Counted from the first letter of the stretch, positions 33,627 to 42,445 are shown. The stretch: 64,000 nucleotides of DNA from Thalassobacillus sp043497085 (GCA_043497085.1 JBIEKI010000013.1); one strand, 5' to 3'. A program made the numbers and translations. Notes: generated by a model not told the origin, from the letters alone.

Positions 33627-33668
33627 GGCGCCAGCAAGTGTGTATCCTTGCTGGCGCCTTGTTTAATA
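33627..33668. terminator. Strong hairpin/terminator
   Basis: AAGGCGCCAGCAAG-TGTGTATC-CTTGCTGGCGCCTT followed by GTTT on the plus strand and by GTATTTGTTTTT on the minus strand. It isolates the LysM gene from the region upstream. Confidence 0.8.
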
Positions 33669-33727
33669 TGTAATAAAATCGAGCTCCAAATTATAATATA
33701 CCCATTTGATAAATCATTTATGACCTT

Positions 33728-33755
33728 TGTAATCATATTGTAATTATACTGTAAT
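33728..33755 (+). promoter_or_regulatory. Triple WalR-type box
   Basis: TGTAAT-N5-TGTAAT-N5-TGTAAT at 33728-33733, 33739-33744 and 33750-33755. The WalR (YycF) consensus is TGTWAH-N5-TGTWAH; both adjacent pairs match exactly. It ends 23 bases before a -10 element (33779-33784), so activation from the -35 region is likely. The target is a cell-wall endopeptidase, as in the WalKR regulon. Confidence 0.82.
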
Positions 33756-33775
33756 GTTATTACATAGGAATAATA

Positions 33776-33784
33776 TGGTACTAT
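33776..33784 (+). promoter_or_regulatory. Extended -10 of the LysM-NlpC/P60 gene
   Basis: TGG followed by TACTAT (33779-33784) forms a TGnTAnnnT extended -10 element about 50 bases before the start codon. Confidence 0.55.
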
Positions 33785-33838
33785 GAGTTTAGCAAAAATT
33801 GCTAGAAACTAACTAACCTTTGGAGGTACATAATCATA

Positions 33839-34843
33839 ATGAAAAACAACTTTTTCAAGAAGGCAATCGTTACTACTAGCTTTGTGGGTGCTCTAACTAT
33901 CGGCGCAGGAGTTGCCAGCGCAGAAAGTGTTACTGTACAATCTGGTGATTCACTATGGAAGTTTTCACAACAATACGGTGTTTCTATATATAAAATCAAA
34001 GAACTTAACGGACTATCTTCCGACATTATTTACCCTGGTCAAACTTTGAAAGTTTCAGAGGGTTCCAGTTCCAGCAGTAAAGTGACTACAAGCTCTAACT
34101 CTACGACTTATACTGTGCAAGCAGGGGATTACCTTTCTAAAATCGGTGCTAAGTTTGGTGTAAGCTACCGGGATATCATGAAATGGAACAACCTGAACAG
34201 TACAGTCATCTATGTTGGACAAACGTTGAAGCTTGACGGTACAACCTCTACTCAAACAAGCAATGCTACTTCAAGTTCCAGTTCATCCAGCAATGCTACT
34301 ACTTACACGGTTCAATCCGGCGACTATCTGTCTAAAATCGGCGCTAAGTTTGGCGTAAGCTACCGGGATATCATGAAGTGGAATAACTTAAGTAGCACAG
34401 TCATTCATGTCGGGCAAAAATTGAGCATTAACGGCGATGCAAATACTTCTACAAGCAGCAATGTTTCCCAGACAAGCACCAGCTCCAGTTCCAATACATC
34501 CGGTTTGATTTCTACTGCTAAACAGTACATTGGCACTCCGTACCAATGGGGCGGTACTTCTCCAAGCGGGTTCGATTGCAGCGGCTACTTGAACTATGTA
34601 TTTGCTAAAAACGGTACAGACTTACCAAGAACAGTGGCTCAAATCTATAACGCTGGTTCTTCTGTAAGCAGCCCTAAAGTAGGAGATCTTGTATTCTATG
34701 AAACTTACAAAGCTGGTCCTTCCCATGCGGGAATCTACCTTGGTAATGGACAGTTCATCCATGCTGGAAGTGACGGTGTAACTATTTCCAATATGAACAT
34801 CTCTTACTGGAAAACTCGTTACCTTGGAGCTAAATCTTATTAA
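33839..34843 (+). CDS. Secreted LysM-NlpC/P60 peptidoglycan endopeptidase
   Basis: 334 residues. Signal peptide about 1-29 (cleavage after GVASA). Three LysM repeats (about 30-72, 91-133, 156-198) separated by Ser/Thr linkers; repeats two and three are almost identical (GDYLSKIGAKFGVSYRDIMK in both). The C-terminal NlpC/P60 domain (about 222-334) has the catalytic Cys in SGFDCSGYLNYVF and His in GPSHAGIYLGNGQFIH. Resembles the LytE/CwlS DL-endopeptidases that open the wall for growth and cell separation. Preceded by WalR boxes and TTTGGAGG. Confidence 0.95.
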   Translation: MKNNFFKKAIVTTSFVGALTIGAGVASAESVTVQSGDSLWKFSQQYGVSIYKIKELNGLSSDIIYPGQTLKVSEGSSSSSKVTTSSNSTTYTVQAGDYLSKIGAKFGVSYRDIMKWNNLNSTVIYVGQTLKLDGTTSTQTSNATSSSSSSSNATTYTVQSGDYLSKIGAKFGVSYRDIMKWNNLSSTVIHVGQKLSINGDANTSTSSNVSQTSTSSSSNTSGLISTAKQYIGTPYQWGGTSPSGFDCSGYLNYVFAKNGTDLPRTVAQIYNAGSSVSSPKVGDLVFYETYKAGPSHAGIYLGNGQFIHAGSDGVTISNMNISYWKTRYLGAKSY

Positions 34844-35061
34844 TTAATATTAATAAAGATATATTAGTGGAATACCCAGAGTTATGAAATTCTAAACTTG
34901 AAATCACGTATTTTTTCTAAAATACGTGATTTTTTTATTGATCTGCAAGTTATAACAAATTTCCACAAATTTTGGATATATATAGAAAGAGTGTCAAAAT
35001 TCAGCTAGAATAGTAGACAACATAAATTTATTGAAGATTACAAGGGAAGGAACAAACCACC

Positions 35062-35733
35062 ATGTATGCGATTAACTTATTTAAATTATTCTTCCGGCGT
35101 GACGATCAGCTATTCAAACTCCATCGCGCAGAAAAAGTTTTTAACTTTTGGAAGTTAGTGTTTTTATTATTTCTGGCAACAATTCTTACTTACATATGGA
35201 CAAGTTGGATTGGACTTGGCACTGACCCGATTTCTGTCAACGCTACTGAATTCACCCATAAAGAATACGAACTTCGGAAGCTATGGTTCCTCATTGGAAG
35301 GGTTGCCTATGCTATTGTATTTGCTGCTTTCATTCTCTTTGCTTCTTCTTTCATTTGGTGGTTATTCAATGATGTACGCTACCGTAAACTCATTATTATT
35401 CAGATGAATGTCTTGCTCGTGATGCTGTTAGAAAGAATCATCTGGATTCCATTAATGGTCTATACTGGAATCGACTGGTATGTTTCACCATTTTCTTTCG
35501 GAGTAGCCGCCTCCTATATCACTGGTATAGAATGGGTTATTTACTTTTTCGGGGCTATATCTGTTTTCCAGCTTTGGATTATCTGGTATCAAATCAAGTG
35601 CTTACAATACCTCTCCACCACGAAAAGATATTGGATTTGGCTTGGGGTCATCAGCTGGCACCTGCTTTTATGGGCAGGAACAGCTGCAATTTCCCGTTAT
35701 GATTTATTCTTGATTTATATTTTGAATAGTTAG
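35062..35733 (+). CDS. Yip1-like polytopic membrane protein
   Basis: 223 residues with five hydrophobic segments (about 32-48, 77-101, 108-133, 148-170, 190-215). The cytosolic N-terminus has LFKLFFRRDDQLFKLHRAEK. The pattern and the position directly before an HlyD-like gene suggest a YknW-type Yip1 protein. In B. subtilis YknW helps assemble the YknXYZ transporter. The identification is tentative. Confidence 0.65.
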   Translation: MYAINLFKLFFRRDDQLFKLHRAEKVFNFWKLVFLLFLATILTYIWTSWIGLGTDPISVNATEFTHKEYELRKLWFLIGRVAYAIVFAAFILFASSFIWWLFNDVRYRKLIIIQMNVLLVMLLERIIWIPLMVYTGIDWYVSPFSFGVAASYITGIEWVIYFFGAISVFQLWIIWYQIKCLQYLSTTKRYWIWLGVISWHLLLWAGTAAISRYDLFLIYILNS

Positions 35734-35750
35734 AATGAGGGTGAACTTAC

Positions 35751-37001
35751 ATGCATAACAAAAGAAAAAAACGATGGATTTTCTTCCTGACCTTTGCCTT
35801 TGTGCTCGCCAATTCTTTACTGATTTTCTTTGACAGGGAAAATAAGGTTGAACAAAAATCCTACATCAATGACTGGTCGGAAGCATTTACATATGACCTG
35901 ATTGAAACCCTCTCTACTGATGGGGTATTTGCAGCTACGGAATCAAACCCCGTTTATTTTGATGATAGTCTTGGGTCCTTTCAACGGTTTCTTATTGAAG
36001 AAGGTGAAGAAGTCCGGGAAGGTGACGACCTCTATGAATATGAAGTGACCGACTATTATACTCAACAAACCTCTTTGGAATCAGAGGTTTTCCGGTTGGA
36101 AGAAGAAATCAACGCGATTGAAAGTTATTTGACGGAAATGGAAAGTTATGAAGTGCCAGAGCCCGACAACACTAGTGGAGGCGGCAGCTTTTTATCACCT
36201 GATGAGAAAGACGAAGAAAATCCGCCTTCTTATGCCGAGACTGAATTCATGAAAGAACAAACGATTGCTGAAAAAGAAATGGAACTGGCTCAAAACGAAG
36301 CTATGCTGGACATGGTAGAAGCCCAGCTGGATGATTTAGAATCCGAAGGCCAGATCATTAACGTCCAGAGTCCTTTCAATGGAGTGATCACGGAGCTATC
36401 AGAAGACCTTGACTCGCCTATCATCACCATGAAAGCAACTACCTTGCAGGTGGAAGGAGAATTGGAAGAATCAGAACGTAAGCGCGTGAAAGAAGATTTG
36501 AAAGCCGAAATCACTATCCCTGAGGAAGAAGAGCTTCGAATCGAAGGAACAGTTTCTTCTGTCGCTCATTTTCCAGAGGACATTTCCGTGAACCAGGCCA
36601 GTGAGTATCCTTTCGTAGTATCTGTCGAGGAAGAGCTAGCTGAAATACTGCCGGGATATCATGTTGCTGTATCCATCATCACAGACCGGGCCGATGGGGC
36701 TGTGACCGCCTTCGCTCCCCTCTTATCTACGGAAGAAAACCTGTTTGCCTGGGTGATGGATGACAATGGAAAGTTAGTTCGCCGACCGATTAAAACTGGT
36801 TTGGAAGTCGATGGGCTCGTAGAAGTAATGGAAGGATTAGAATCTGGAGAAATGCTGGCTCATATGCCACATGACCAATTCCGTAGAGGAGCCACCTTCT
36901 TCACTCCTATTCAATCGAATGAATTACGCCTTAAAGAAACGTTCGCCGTAGATACACAAACCATGTTGAATTACGGTTTGATGGGCCTTGTGGCGAGATA
37001 A
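35751..37001 (+). CDS. HlyD/YknX-like membrane fusion protein
   Basis: 416 residues. One N-terminal membrane segment (about 7-26), a lipoyl-like half (RFLIEEGEEVREGDDLYEYE, about 82-101), a long coiled coil (about 110-205, interrupted by a Pro/Gly/Ser-rich piece), the second lipoyl half (INVQSPFNGVITELSED, about 203-219), then beta-barrel domains. It is the extracytoplasmic adaptor of an ABC-type exporter, but no ATPase or permease gene follows. Starts 17 bases after the Yip1-like gene, so the two form an operon. Confidence 0.82.
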   Translation: MHNKRKKRWIFFLTFAFVLANSLLIFFDRENKVEQKSYINDWSEAFTYDLIETLSTDGVFAATESNPVYFDDSLGSFQRFLIEEGEEVREGDDLYEYEVTDYYTQQTSLESEVFRLEEEINAIESYLTEMESYEVPEPDNTSGGGSFLSPDEKDEENPPSYAETEFMKEQTIAEKEMELAQNEAMLDMVEAQLDDLESEGQIINVQSPFNGVITELSEDLDSPIITMKATTLQVEGELEESERKRVKEDLKAEITIPEEEELRIEGTVSSVAHFPEDISVNQASEYPFVVSVEEELAEILPGYHVAVSIITDRADGAVTAFAPLLSTEENLFAWVMDDNGKLVRRPIKTGLEVDGLVEVMEGLESGEMLAHMPHDQFRRGATFFTPIQSNELRLKETFAVDTQTMLNYGLMGLVAR

Positions 37002-37004
37002 ATC

Positions 37005-37042
37005 CAGCCGGCAGCGGTTTTAAAGAAGCGCTGCCGGCTATT
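37005..37042. terminator. Bidirectional terminator
   Basis: AGCCGGCAGCG-GTTTTAAAGAAG-CGCTGCCGGCT followed by ATTTT, between the HlyD-like gene and the convergent thioredoxin gene. Confidence 0.9.
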
Positions 37043-37369
37043 TTAATCGAATATTAAGCCCATCATTTTAGATAATTGTTGGTCCAGCTCTTCAATGGGG
37101 ACAAACCTGGCTTTTCTATCCACCTCTTTCCCATCAACAAAGATGATGACGACCGGAACAGTGAAAATCGTATACTCTCCAGCTACGGCCGGCACATCAT
37201 CCGCTTCCAATTGAAATGAATCCAATTCAGGGTATTTTTTTACCACTTCTTCTACCTGGGGCAGCAGAGAATGGCATACCGAACAGTTGGCTCCGGATAT
37301 ATATAATAATGCTATTTTACTCTCCGCAATTTTTTCTTTGAGGGCTTCTAACTCATAGAAACGTTCCAT
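37043..37369 (-). CDS. Thioredoxin-family protein
   Basis: 108 residues. The active site is CSVC in YISGANCSVCHSLLPQVEE (about 23-41), and the cis-proline is in FTVPVVIIFVDGKEV. No signal peptide, so cytosolic. The altered CxxC dipeptide (SV rather than GP) suggests a role other than general thioredoxin. Confidence 0.9.
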   Translation of the reverse strand: MERFYELEALKEKIAESKIALLYISGANCSVCHSLLPQVEEVVKKYPELDSFQLEADDVPAVAGEYTIFTVPVVIIFVDGKEVDRKARFVPIEELDQQLSKMMGLIFD

Positions 37370-37466
37370 CTTATCACTTCCTCCCTACTTTACTTATAAT
37401 TTGTATCTTCCACATTAAAGCTTTTTATATGCCAGGTTTATCAAAATGAACCTGTTAAATGTTGCT

Positions 37467-38040
37467 TTTATTCAACAATAGGGCCGAATTTTGGAGGACT
37501 CAGTTTCAAGAGAGTAGTGGTTCTTTACCAAAAAAGTGTTAAGGGTGGTTGGGAAACTACTCGCTTTCCTGCGGGGGAACTGGCAAGCCTCCTCGGTCGT
37601 TACACTTTCTGTGGGGTCTTGCCTAGCTCCTTCTCCCGCGGGAGTCTTGCAGTTTCCCAACCACCCCATCCGAAGGATGAGAGAAAAGAACCCCTGCCAT
37701 AGATGACGGTGTCTTCTACAACAAATCATATGGAGCTATGATGCAGGATATAAGCGCGCTTTTATGAGTAGCTCTCTCTAAGCTTGTAGCACGGCATACC
37801 AATGTTTCCGTTTCTCTTATAAAAGCAAGGAGGTCCGGGAAATTGCGAGACTCCTATGGGAGGATAGTACATGGTGAGATCCCGCAAGGCGAAGCCTGAG
37901 GAAGCTCACCGTACGCCCATGGAAAGCGAGTGATTTCCCGGACCTCCAAATGCTCCCAACCGTAACGGAAACAGTTTCTCTCGAAACTGAGTCTTCAAGT
38001 AAAGGGAGCTTATCTGTAAAACTAACACTGAGATTTAACA
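37467..38040. repeat. Composite palindromic element, copy 1
   Basis: About 570 bases of non-coding DNA with terminal inverted repeats: GAGGACTCAGTTTC (37494-37507) and GAAACTGAGTCTTC (37983-37996). Inside are two long imperfect hairpins, A (37543-37667, arms GGGTGGTTGGGAAACT / AGTTTCCCAACCACCC) and B (37829-37947, arms GGAGGTCCGGGAAAT / ATTTCCCGGACCTCC). A and B are related repeat units in opposite orientation, as the blocks GAGACTCC, GGTGAGATCCCGC and GGAAAGCGAG show. The same arrangement recurs at 55757-56316. No transposase is present, so it would be a non-autonomous element. Confidence 0.88.
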
Positions 38041-38125
38041 AAGCCATCAAAATAAAAAGCGGATAGGTTGCATCCTGGTCATAGTAATGGCAGGATGTAC
38101 GTGAATAGTACGAAAGGAGAAAACC

Positions 38126-39121
38126 ATGAGACTGAGCGTATTAGATCAATCGCCTATTTTAACAAACACATCTCCAACTCAAGCTTTACAGCAAACGACG
38201 GAACTGGCTCGATTCACCGATAGGCTTGGTTATCACCGGTTTTGGGTATCCGAACATCATAGTACGAAAAGCCTGGCAGGATCCGCTCCAGAAATTCTAA
38301 TTGCGCATCTTGCCGCCCATACGAAGCAAATCCGGGTGGGCACAGGAGGTATCCTCCTCCCTCATTATAGCGCGTATAAAGTCGCAGAGTCGTTTCGGGT
38401 GCTTGAAACGCTTCACCCCAACCGTATTGATTTAGGGGTCGGACGAGCACCAGGAGGCTTACCCAATGTAAACCTGGCACTGAATAATGGAAAGCATCCT
38501 TCTATTGATAGCTATCCCCAACAGGTGAAAGATCTTATGGCCTACCTTCACGGCCACGACCCTTATGAAATGAATGTTTACGCTACACCTCTGGGAGAAA
38601 CAGCTCCCCCTGTCTGGATGCTCGGATCCAGTGGTACAAGTGCACGTCTTGCCTCGGATCTTGGCACTTCCTATTCTTTTGCACATTTCATTAACGGTTA
38701 TGGGGGAACAAGAGCAATGAAGCGTTATGAAGAACACTTCACACCTTCCCTGCAACAGTCTCACCCAGAAGGAAATGTTTCGGTTTTTGCCATCTGCGCG
38801 GATACGGAAGATAAAGCAGAATACCTGGCCTCCAGCCTTGATTTAGCCTTGATTAAAATAGAACAAGGCGAGAAACGGGAGCATTTCCCTACTGCTGAGG
38901 AGGCCACACGCTATCCCTATACTTTTTTTGAAAAAGAACGCATCCAGGAAAACCGCCGCCGTATGGCAGTAGGGTCTCCATCCCAAGTGAAAAAAAAGCT
39001 GGAAACCCTTGCATCCGGTTATGGCGTAAATGAAATAATCATCAACACTATCGTTCATCCATTTGAAGAACGATTACGTTCCTATGAATTATTAGCTGAT
39101 GTATTCGGCCTATCTAACTAA
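38126..39121 (+). CDS. LLM-class flavin-dependent oxidoreductase
   Basis: 331 residues, a bacterial luciferase-like TIM barrel. Typical segments: MRLSVLDQSPI, FWVSEHHSTKSLAGSAPEIL (about 40-59), IRVGTGGILLPHYSAYKVAE, RIDLGVGRAPGG and the C-terminal GSPSQVKKKLETL. It probably oxidises a substrate with FMNH2 and oxygen; the substrate is unknown. Thirteen bases before the VOC-fold gene, suggesting one operon. Confidence 0.9.
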   Translation: MRLSVLDQSPILTNTSPTQALQQTTELARFTDRLGYHRFWVSEHHSTKSLAGSAPEILIAHLAAHTKQIRVGTGGILLPHYSAYKVAESFRVLETLHPNRIDLGVGRAPGGLPNVNLALNNGKHPSIDSYPQQVKDLMAYLHGHDPYEMNVYATPLGETAPPVWMLGSSGTSARLASDLGTSYSFAHFINGYGGTRAMKRYEEHFTPSLQQSHPEGNVSVFAICADTEDKAEYLASSLDLALIKIEQGEKREHFPTAEEATRYPYTFFEKERIQENRRRMAVGSPSQVKKKLETLASGYGVNEIIINTIVHPFEERLRSYELLADVFGLSN

Positions 39122-39133
39122 GGGGGTATATCT

Positions 39134-39853
39134 ATGCTTGCTTTTGATCATCTGGTGATTGCGACTAATCAACCGTCCCAAGAACAAATAGCCTTTGAAG
39201 AAAATTATAGAATTAAAGGTTTTCCCGGCGGTCGGCATGAAAGCTGGGGCACATTCAATCACTTGAGTCATCTTCAAAATAATTGCTATCTCGAATGGAT
39301 CGGAATTGAAAATGAAAAGATAGCGAGACATTCAGATAATCCTTTAATTCAACAGCTTGCACTTGCTTTATCGAGCGGAAGACAGGGTCCGATTCAATTC
39401 GCTTTACGTACCACAGACATGAATCACTTTATCCATACTTGGGATAAAAAAGGAATTTCTTATAAGGGACCTTTTCCCGGCAGCAGGGAGAAAACCGACG
39501 GATCCACCTTAAAATGGCGGATGCTGTTTCCAGAGGCTGCTAACCTTACTCTTCCCTTTTTAATCGAATGGGAAGGCAGTAACCGACCTGATGATCCCCA
39601 TCTAATCAACACCCAGTCATTCAACAAGATTCAGACAGGAGTTCCTGATATAGCACAAACCGTTGAATTATATCAAAAGATCTACTGTTTAGGTATACCT
39701 AAATCGTCTGCAGAGAAAAGCCTCCCTTTCTATTCCTGGGATCTGGCGAACGGAAAGTTGGTACTTTCCAAAGGCGAAGGTATCAACTTAGATTTAGAAG
39801 GTACAAACACACAGTTTCAAAAACTGCCTTGGTTAAGAATTAAAGACAACTAA
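39134..39853 (+). CDS. Glyoxalase-like (VOC, Glyoxalase_3 type) protein
   Basis: 239 residues. The N-terminal LAFDHLVIATNQPSQEQIAF, PGGRHESWGTFNHLSHLQNN and CYLEWIGIENE match the family whose first metal-ligand histidine sits in FDHLV. Function unknown. It follows the LLM oxidoreductase and AGGGGG with short spacing. Confidence 0.82.
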   Translation: MLAFDHLVIATNQPSQEQIAFEENYRIKGFPGGRHESWGTFNHLSHLQNNCYLEWIGIENEKIARHSDNPLIQQLALALSSGRQGPIQFALRTTDMNHFIHTWDKKGISYKGPFPGSREKTDGSTLKWRMLFPEAANLTLPFLIEWEGSNRPDDPHLINTQSFNKIQTGVPDIAQTVELYQKIYCLGIPKSSAEKSLPFYSWDLANGKLVLSKGEGINLDLEGTNTQFQKLPWLRIKDN

Positions 39854-39890
39854 AAATCCTCCCACCTGTTTTTTGGTGGGAGGATTTAAT
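39850..39890. terminator. Bidirectional terminator
   Basis: AAATCCTCCCACC-TGTTTTTT-GGTGGGAGGATTT between convergent genes. Confidence 0.92.
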
Positions 39891-39891
39891 A

Positions 39892-40146
39892 TTACCGATA
39901 AAAATTCCGACCGACTGGACGCTCCAACGCTAATATGTCTTCCTCCAAATTCATTACTTTTTCTTCTACTAATCCTTTTGCATCACGAATGCCCTGATTA
40001 TACATAAACGGACCAAGCTCTTTCATAAAGAAGTCCAGCAACTGTTCAGCGGCGATGCTGCCCAGCTGCTCTCCTCTTTCCAGTTCAAAATACTCCTGAA
40101 TGGAAGCTACTACCTGTTCACGATCTTCTTTTTTCATTTTATTCAT
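39892..40146 (-). CDS. DUF2164-family protein
   Basis: 84 residues, all helical. The pattern QVVASIQEYFELERGEQLGS with FFMKELGPFMYNQGIRDAKG is that of DUF2164, a small family without known function. Eleven bases downstream of a small membrane-protein gene on the same strand. Confidence 0.85.
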   Translation of the reverse strand: MNKMKKEDREQVVASIQEYFELERGEQLGSIAAEQLLDFFMKELGPFMYNQGIRDAKGLVEEKVMNLEEDILALERPVGRNFYR

Positions 40147-40157
40147 ATATTCAACTC

Positions 40158-40361
40158 CTAACTATAATATCCCAGCCAATTCAATCCACTTATCAAAAGC
40201 AAGGAAACACCTGCCCCTACTCCCAGTGCTACAAAAAATAACCGCCAGCTTTTCATTTGCCACCTCACCATAATGGCTACGATCAGCGTGAAAATAAAAC
40301 CGAAAAATAGCCCGGCAGCAGGTGTAGTCGGCGTTATCCAATCATACCATTGAATTCCCAT
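40158..40361 (-). CDS. Small two-helix membrane protein
   Basis: 67 residues. Two hydrophobic segments (about 14-33 and 40-60) joined by RWQMKSWR. No family recognised. Starts after GGAAAGGGGG and precedes the DUF2164 gene, probably in one transcript. Confidence 0.72.
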   Translation of the reverse strand: MGIQWYDWITPTTPAAGLFFGFIFTLIVAIMVRWQMKSWRLFFVALGVGAGVSLLLISGLNWLGYYS

Positions 40362-40523
40362 CCACCAATCCCCCTTTCCTTATATGTTATTTATTTGACT
40401 CCCTCCCCTTTATTCCTTCTTAAACTTCAGTAATTCTTTTGAAGAGACCCCTCGTGATAATGGGGTTGTATTCAAACATGAATCTACCTATCCAAGCATA
40501 TGCTAGATAGGAGGTGTTGCCGT

Positions 40524-41180
40524 ATGTATCATTACCCCATGCAGCGGAATACAACTGAAAAACCATGGACAATGAAGGTCACTGGCACAGGGATGGTGGC
40601 CGCCGCTCCTGACCAGGCGGTAATCATAACTGGAGTGGAAACAGAGAATATGAGTTTACAAGAAGCTCAATCTGCAAACAGTGCATCCATCCAGAGGATT
40701 ATGGAGGCCTTGATCAGGGCAGGGATACCAGAGTCCCAAATTCAAACCAGTGAATTCCGCATCAATCCAGTCTACGACTTTAAAGAAGGTGAGCAAGTAT
40801 TCCGAGGCTACAAAGTCACCAACCTATTGAAAATCACCCTTTATGATATGACTGTGATTGGCTCGATCATTGACACTGCTACAGCTAATGGGGCTAATAT
40901 TGTCCGTGGAGTGGAGTTTTCACTTCAGCATACGGATGTGATATACAACCAGGCTTTGACAGAAGCACTGCGACAAGCAGAACAAAAAGCACAGACAATT
41001 GCCCGCTCCCTTCATGCTACCTTGAACGCTCTCCCACACTCTGTCATTGAGAGCCCTGACAGCAGTCAGCCCTCTCCTTTCTTTAAAGCGACTGCGCTGC
41101 AAGCCGCTCCTACCCCTATTGAACCCGGTCAGCTAGTGATTAAAGCAGACGTTCTTGTCTCCTATCATTATTATCTATAG
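40524..41180 (+). CDS. SIMPL-domain (DUF541) protein
   Basis: 218 residues. The domain starts at TMKVTGTGMVAAAPDQAVII and includes NSASIQRIMEALIRAGIPES and FRGYKVTNLLKITLYD, typical of SIMPL/DUF541. No signal peptide is seen, unlike many Gram-negative members. The ATG chosen lies seven bases after GGAGGTG. B. subtilis has a similar protein of unknown function. The C-terminal SYHYYL tail is unremarkable. Confidence 0.88.
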   Translation: MYHYPMQRNTTEKPWTMKVTGTGMVAAAPDQAVIITGVETENMSLQEAQSANSASIQRIMEALIRAGIPESQIQTSEFRINPVYDFKEGEQVFRGYKVTNLLKITLYDMTVIGSIIDTATANGANIVRGVEFSLQHTDVIYNQALTEALRQAEQKAQTIARSLHATLNALPHSVIESPDSSQPSPFFKATALQAAPTPIEPGQLVIKADVLVSYHYYL

Positions 41181-41261
41181 TGAATCTGAGTCAAAAGAGT
41201 TTAGAAAAAGTCTTTGCTCTATGAAAGATAAGGAAATGGCGGACAGTATACCAGAAATTAA

Positions 41262-41296
41262 GTGAGAGGCTGTATTTAAAACAGCCTCTCTTTAAT
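41262..41296 (-). terminator. Terminator of the FAD oxidoreductase gene
   Basis: Minus strand AGAGAGGCTGT-TTTAAAT-ACAGCCTCTCACTTAATTT. Confidence 0.8.
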
Positions 41297-42368
41297 CGTT
41301 AAGGAAATAATTCATGTAACTTTGATCAAGCTTGCTTCTTACTTTCCATGCTTGTTTGTTATGGACACTGACAGCCCCATATATGAGCAGACCTTCCTGA
41401 TCACCTGTAGAAAGTATAGAGTAAGCGCGTTTTTGTGGCTGGATCTCTTCTAAAGGTGAGTCATCCAAAGAACTGCAAATATTTTTCCATAATAACTCAC
41501 CTTGTCTGACGGCATGGCCTTCACTGTCTGAATGTTTAAACTTACTTCCTATAGCTGTTCCATCCCCAACAGCAAATATATATGGATGGTCTTCCACTTG
41601 AAGTGTAGGCAGATTTTCTACAAACCCCTTTTCATTTGTAGGGAGACCCGAACGTTCATAGAGAGGACTGGGTGCCGGCCTGCCTTGCCATAATAAATCC
41701 GTATACCTGATTTTGTTATTTTTCTCTGTCAGAAGATGGTCATCATGAATCGCCTGGACACTTTCATTTTCCCAAACCTGTACGTCATTTTTTTTCAGGA
41801 TACGGAGAATCTTTTGATGTGTCCACTGGGACTCGCCTTCACACAAGCGGTTCTCACTGAGTAAACGCACATGTCCTTTGTTAGATAATCGTCGTTTATA
41901 AGCCTGGATTGCAAGTGCTAACTCGACTCCTAACGCATCCCCACTCACGATTAACGGGTAGTGACTTTCTCGCAGCGTATTGATTTGTTCTATAATATTT
42001 CCTTTCATTGAAGCGATTTCACCTGAAAATTGTTGTGTGCTTTTAGCCCCTATATCCAGACTTAGCATATCAAATGGGTAAACGGCGCCATCTTTACAAA
42101 CAAGCTTGCGGCTGTTGGTGTTGATATAAGCTGCCTCCCTCTGAATAAAGGGAACATTTGCTTTGGAACAAAGCTTCCGCAGATCAATTTGTACCTGATT
42201 TTTTGTATAAGCACCTTCTGCATAACCAGCAAGCATAGGAGAGTAAACTTGATAGGAAGAACGCGAGATCAAAAGTAACTCCACTTGATCGGCACGCTCT
42301 TCAATCATCGTGCGAATGACATGCAAGTGTGCATGCCCACCGCCAACTAATATTACCTTTGTGGTCAC
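41292..42368 (-). CDS. FAD-dependent pyridine nucleotide-disulphide oxidoreductase-like protein
   Basis: 358 residues. The N-terminal FAD motif is VILVGGGHAHLHVIRTM, in which GGGHAHL is characteristic of the group related to NDH-2 and SelD-fused oxidoreductases. A second nucleotide-binding region lies around PLIVSGDALGVELALAIQAY, and the FAD pyrophosphate motif is IFAVGDGTAIG (about 268-278). GTG start after GAGGAGGAAGG. The electron acceptor is unknown. Confidence 0.85.
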   Translation of the reverse strand: MTTKVILVGGGHAHLHVIRTMIEERADQVELLLISRSSYQVYSPMLAGYAEGAYTKNQVQIDLRKLCSKANVPFIQREAAYINTNSRKLVCKDGAVYPFDMLSLDIGAKSTQQFSGEIASMKGNIIEQINTLRESHYPLIVSGDALGVELALAIQAYKRRLSNKGHVRLLSENRLCEGESQWTHQKILRILKKNDVQVWENESVQAIHDDHLLTEKNNKIRYTDLLWQGRPAPSPLYERSGLPTNEKGFVENLPTLQVEDHPYIFAVGDGTAIGSKFKHSDSEGHAVRQGELLWKNICSSLDDSPLEEIQPQKRAYSILSTGDQEGLLIYGAVSVHNKQAWKVRSKLDQSYMNYFLND

Positions 42369-42402
42369 AGTGATCCTTCCTCCTCTCTATTACCTGCCAA
42401 TG

Positions 42403-42445
42403 TATAAAAAGAGCCGTCTCAATAGGCATATTGAGACCGCCCCTA
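42403..42445 (-). terminator. Terminator of the DUF368-thioredoxin operon
   Basis: Minus strand GGCGGTCTCAATATGCC-TATTGAGACGGCTC followed by TTTTTATAC. Confidence 0.88.

Noticed and set aside
33480..33668. c-di-AMP (ydaO-type) riboswitch upstream of the LysM-NlpC/P60 gene
   Set aside because: Such riboswitches do precede wall-hydrolase genes, but the conserved ydaO sequence blocks are absent and the terminator lies far from the gene; WalR boxes explain the promoter better.
37472..38050. Several ORFs of 60-85 codons on both strands inside the composite repeat
   Set aside because: They arise from the hairpin arms, have no ribosome binding sites, and their frames are not kept between the two copies of the element.
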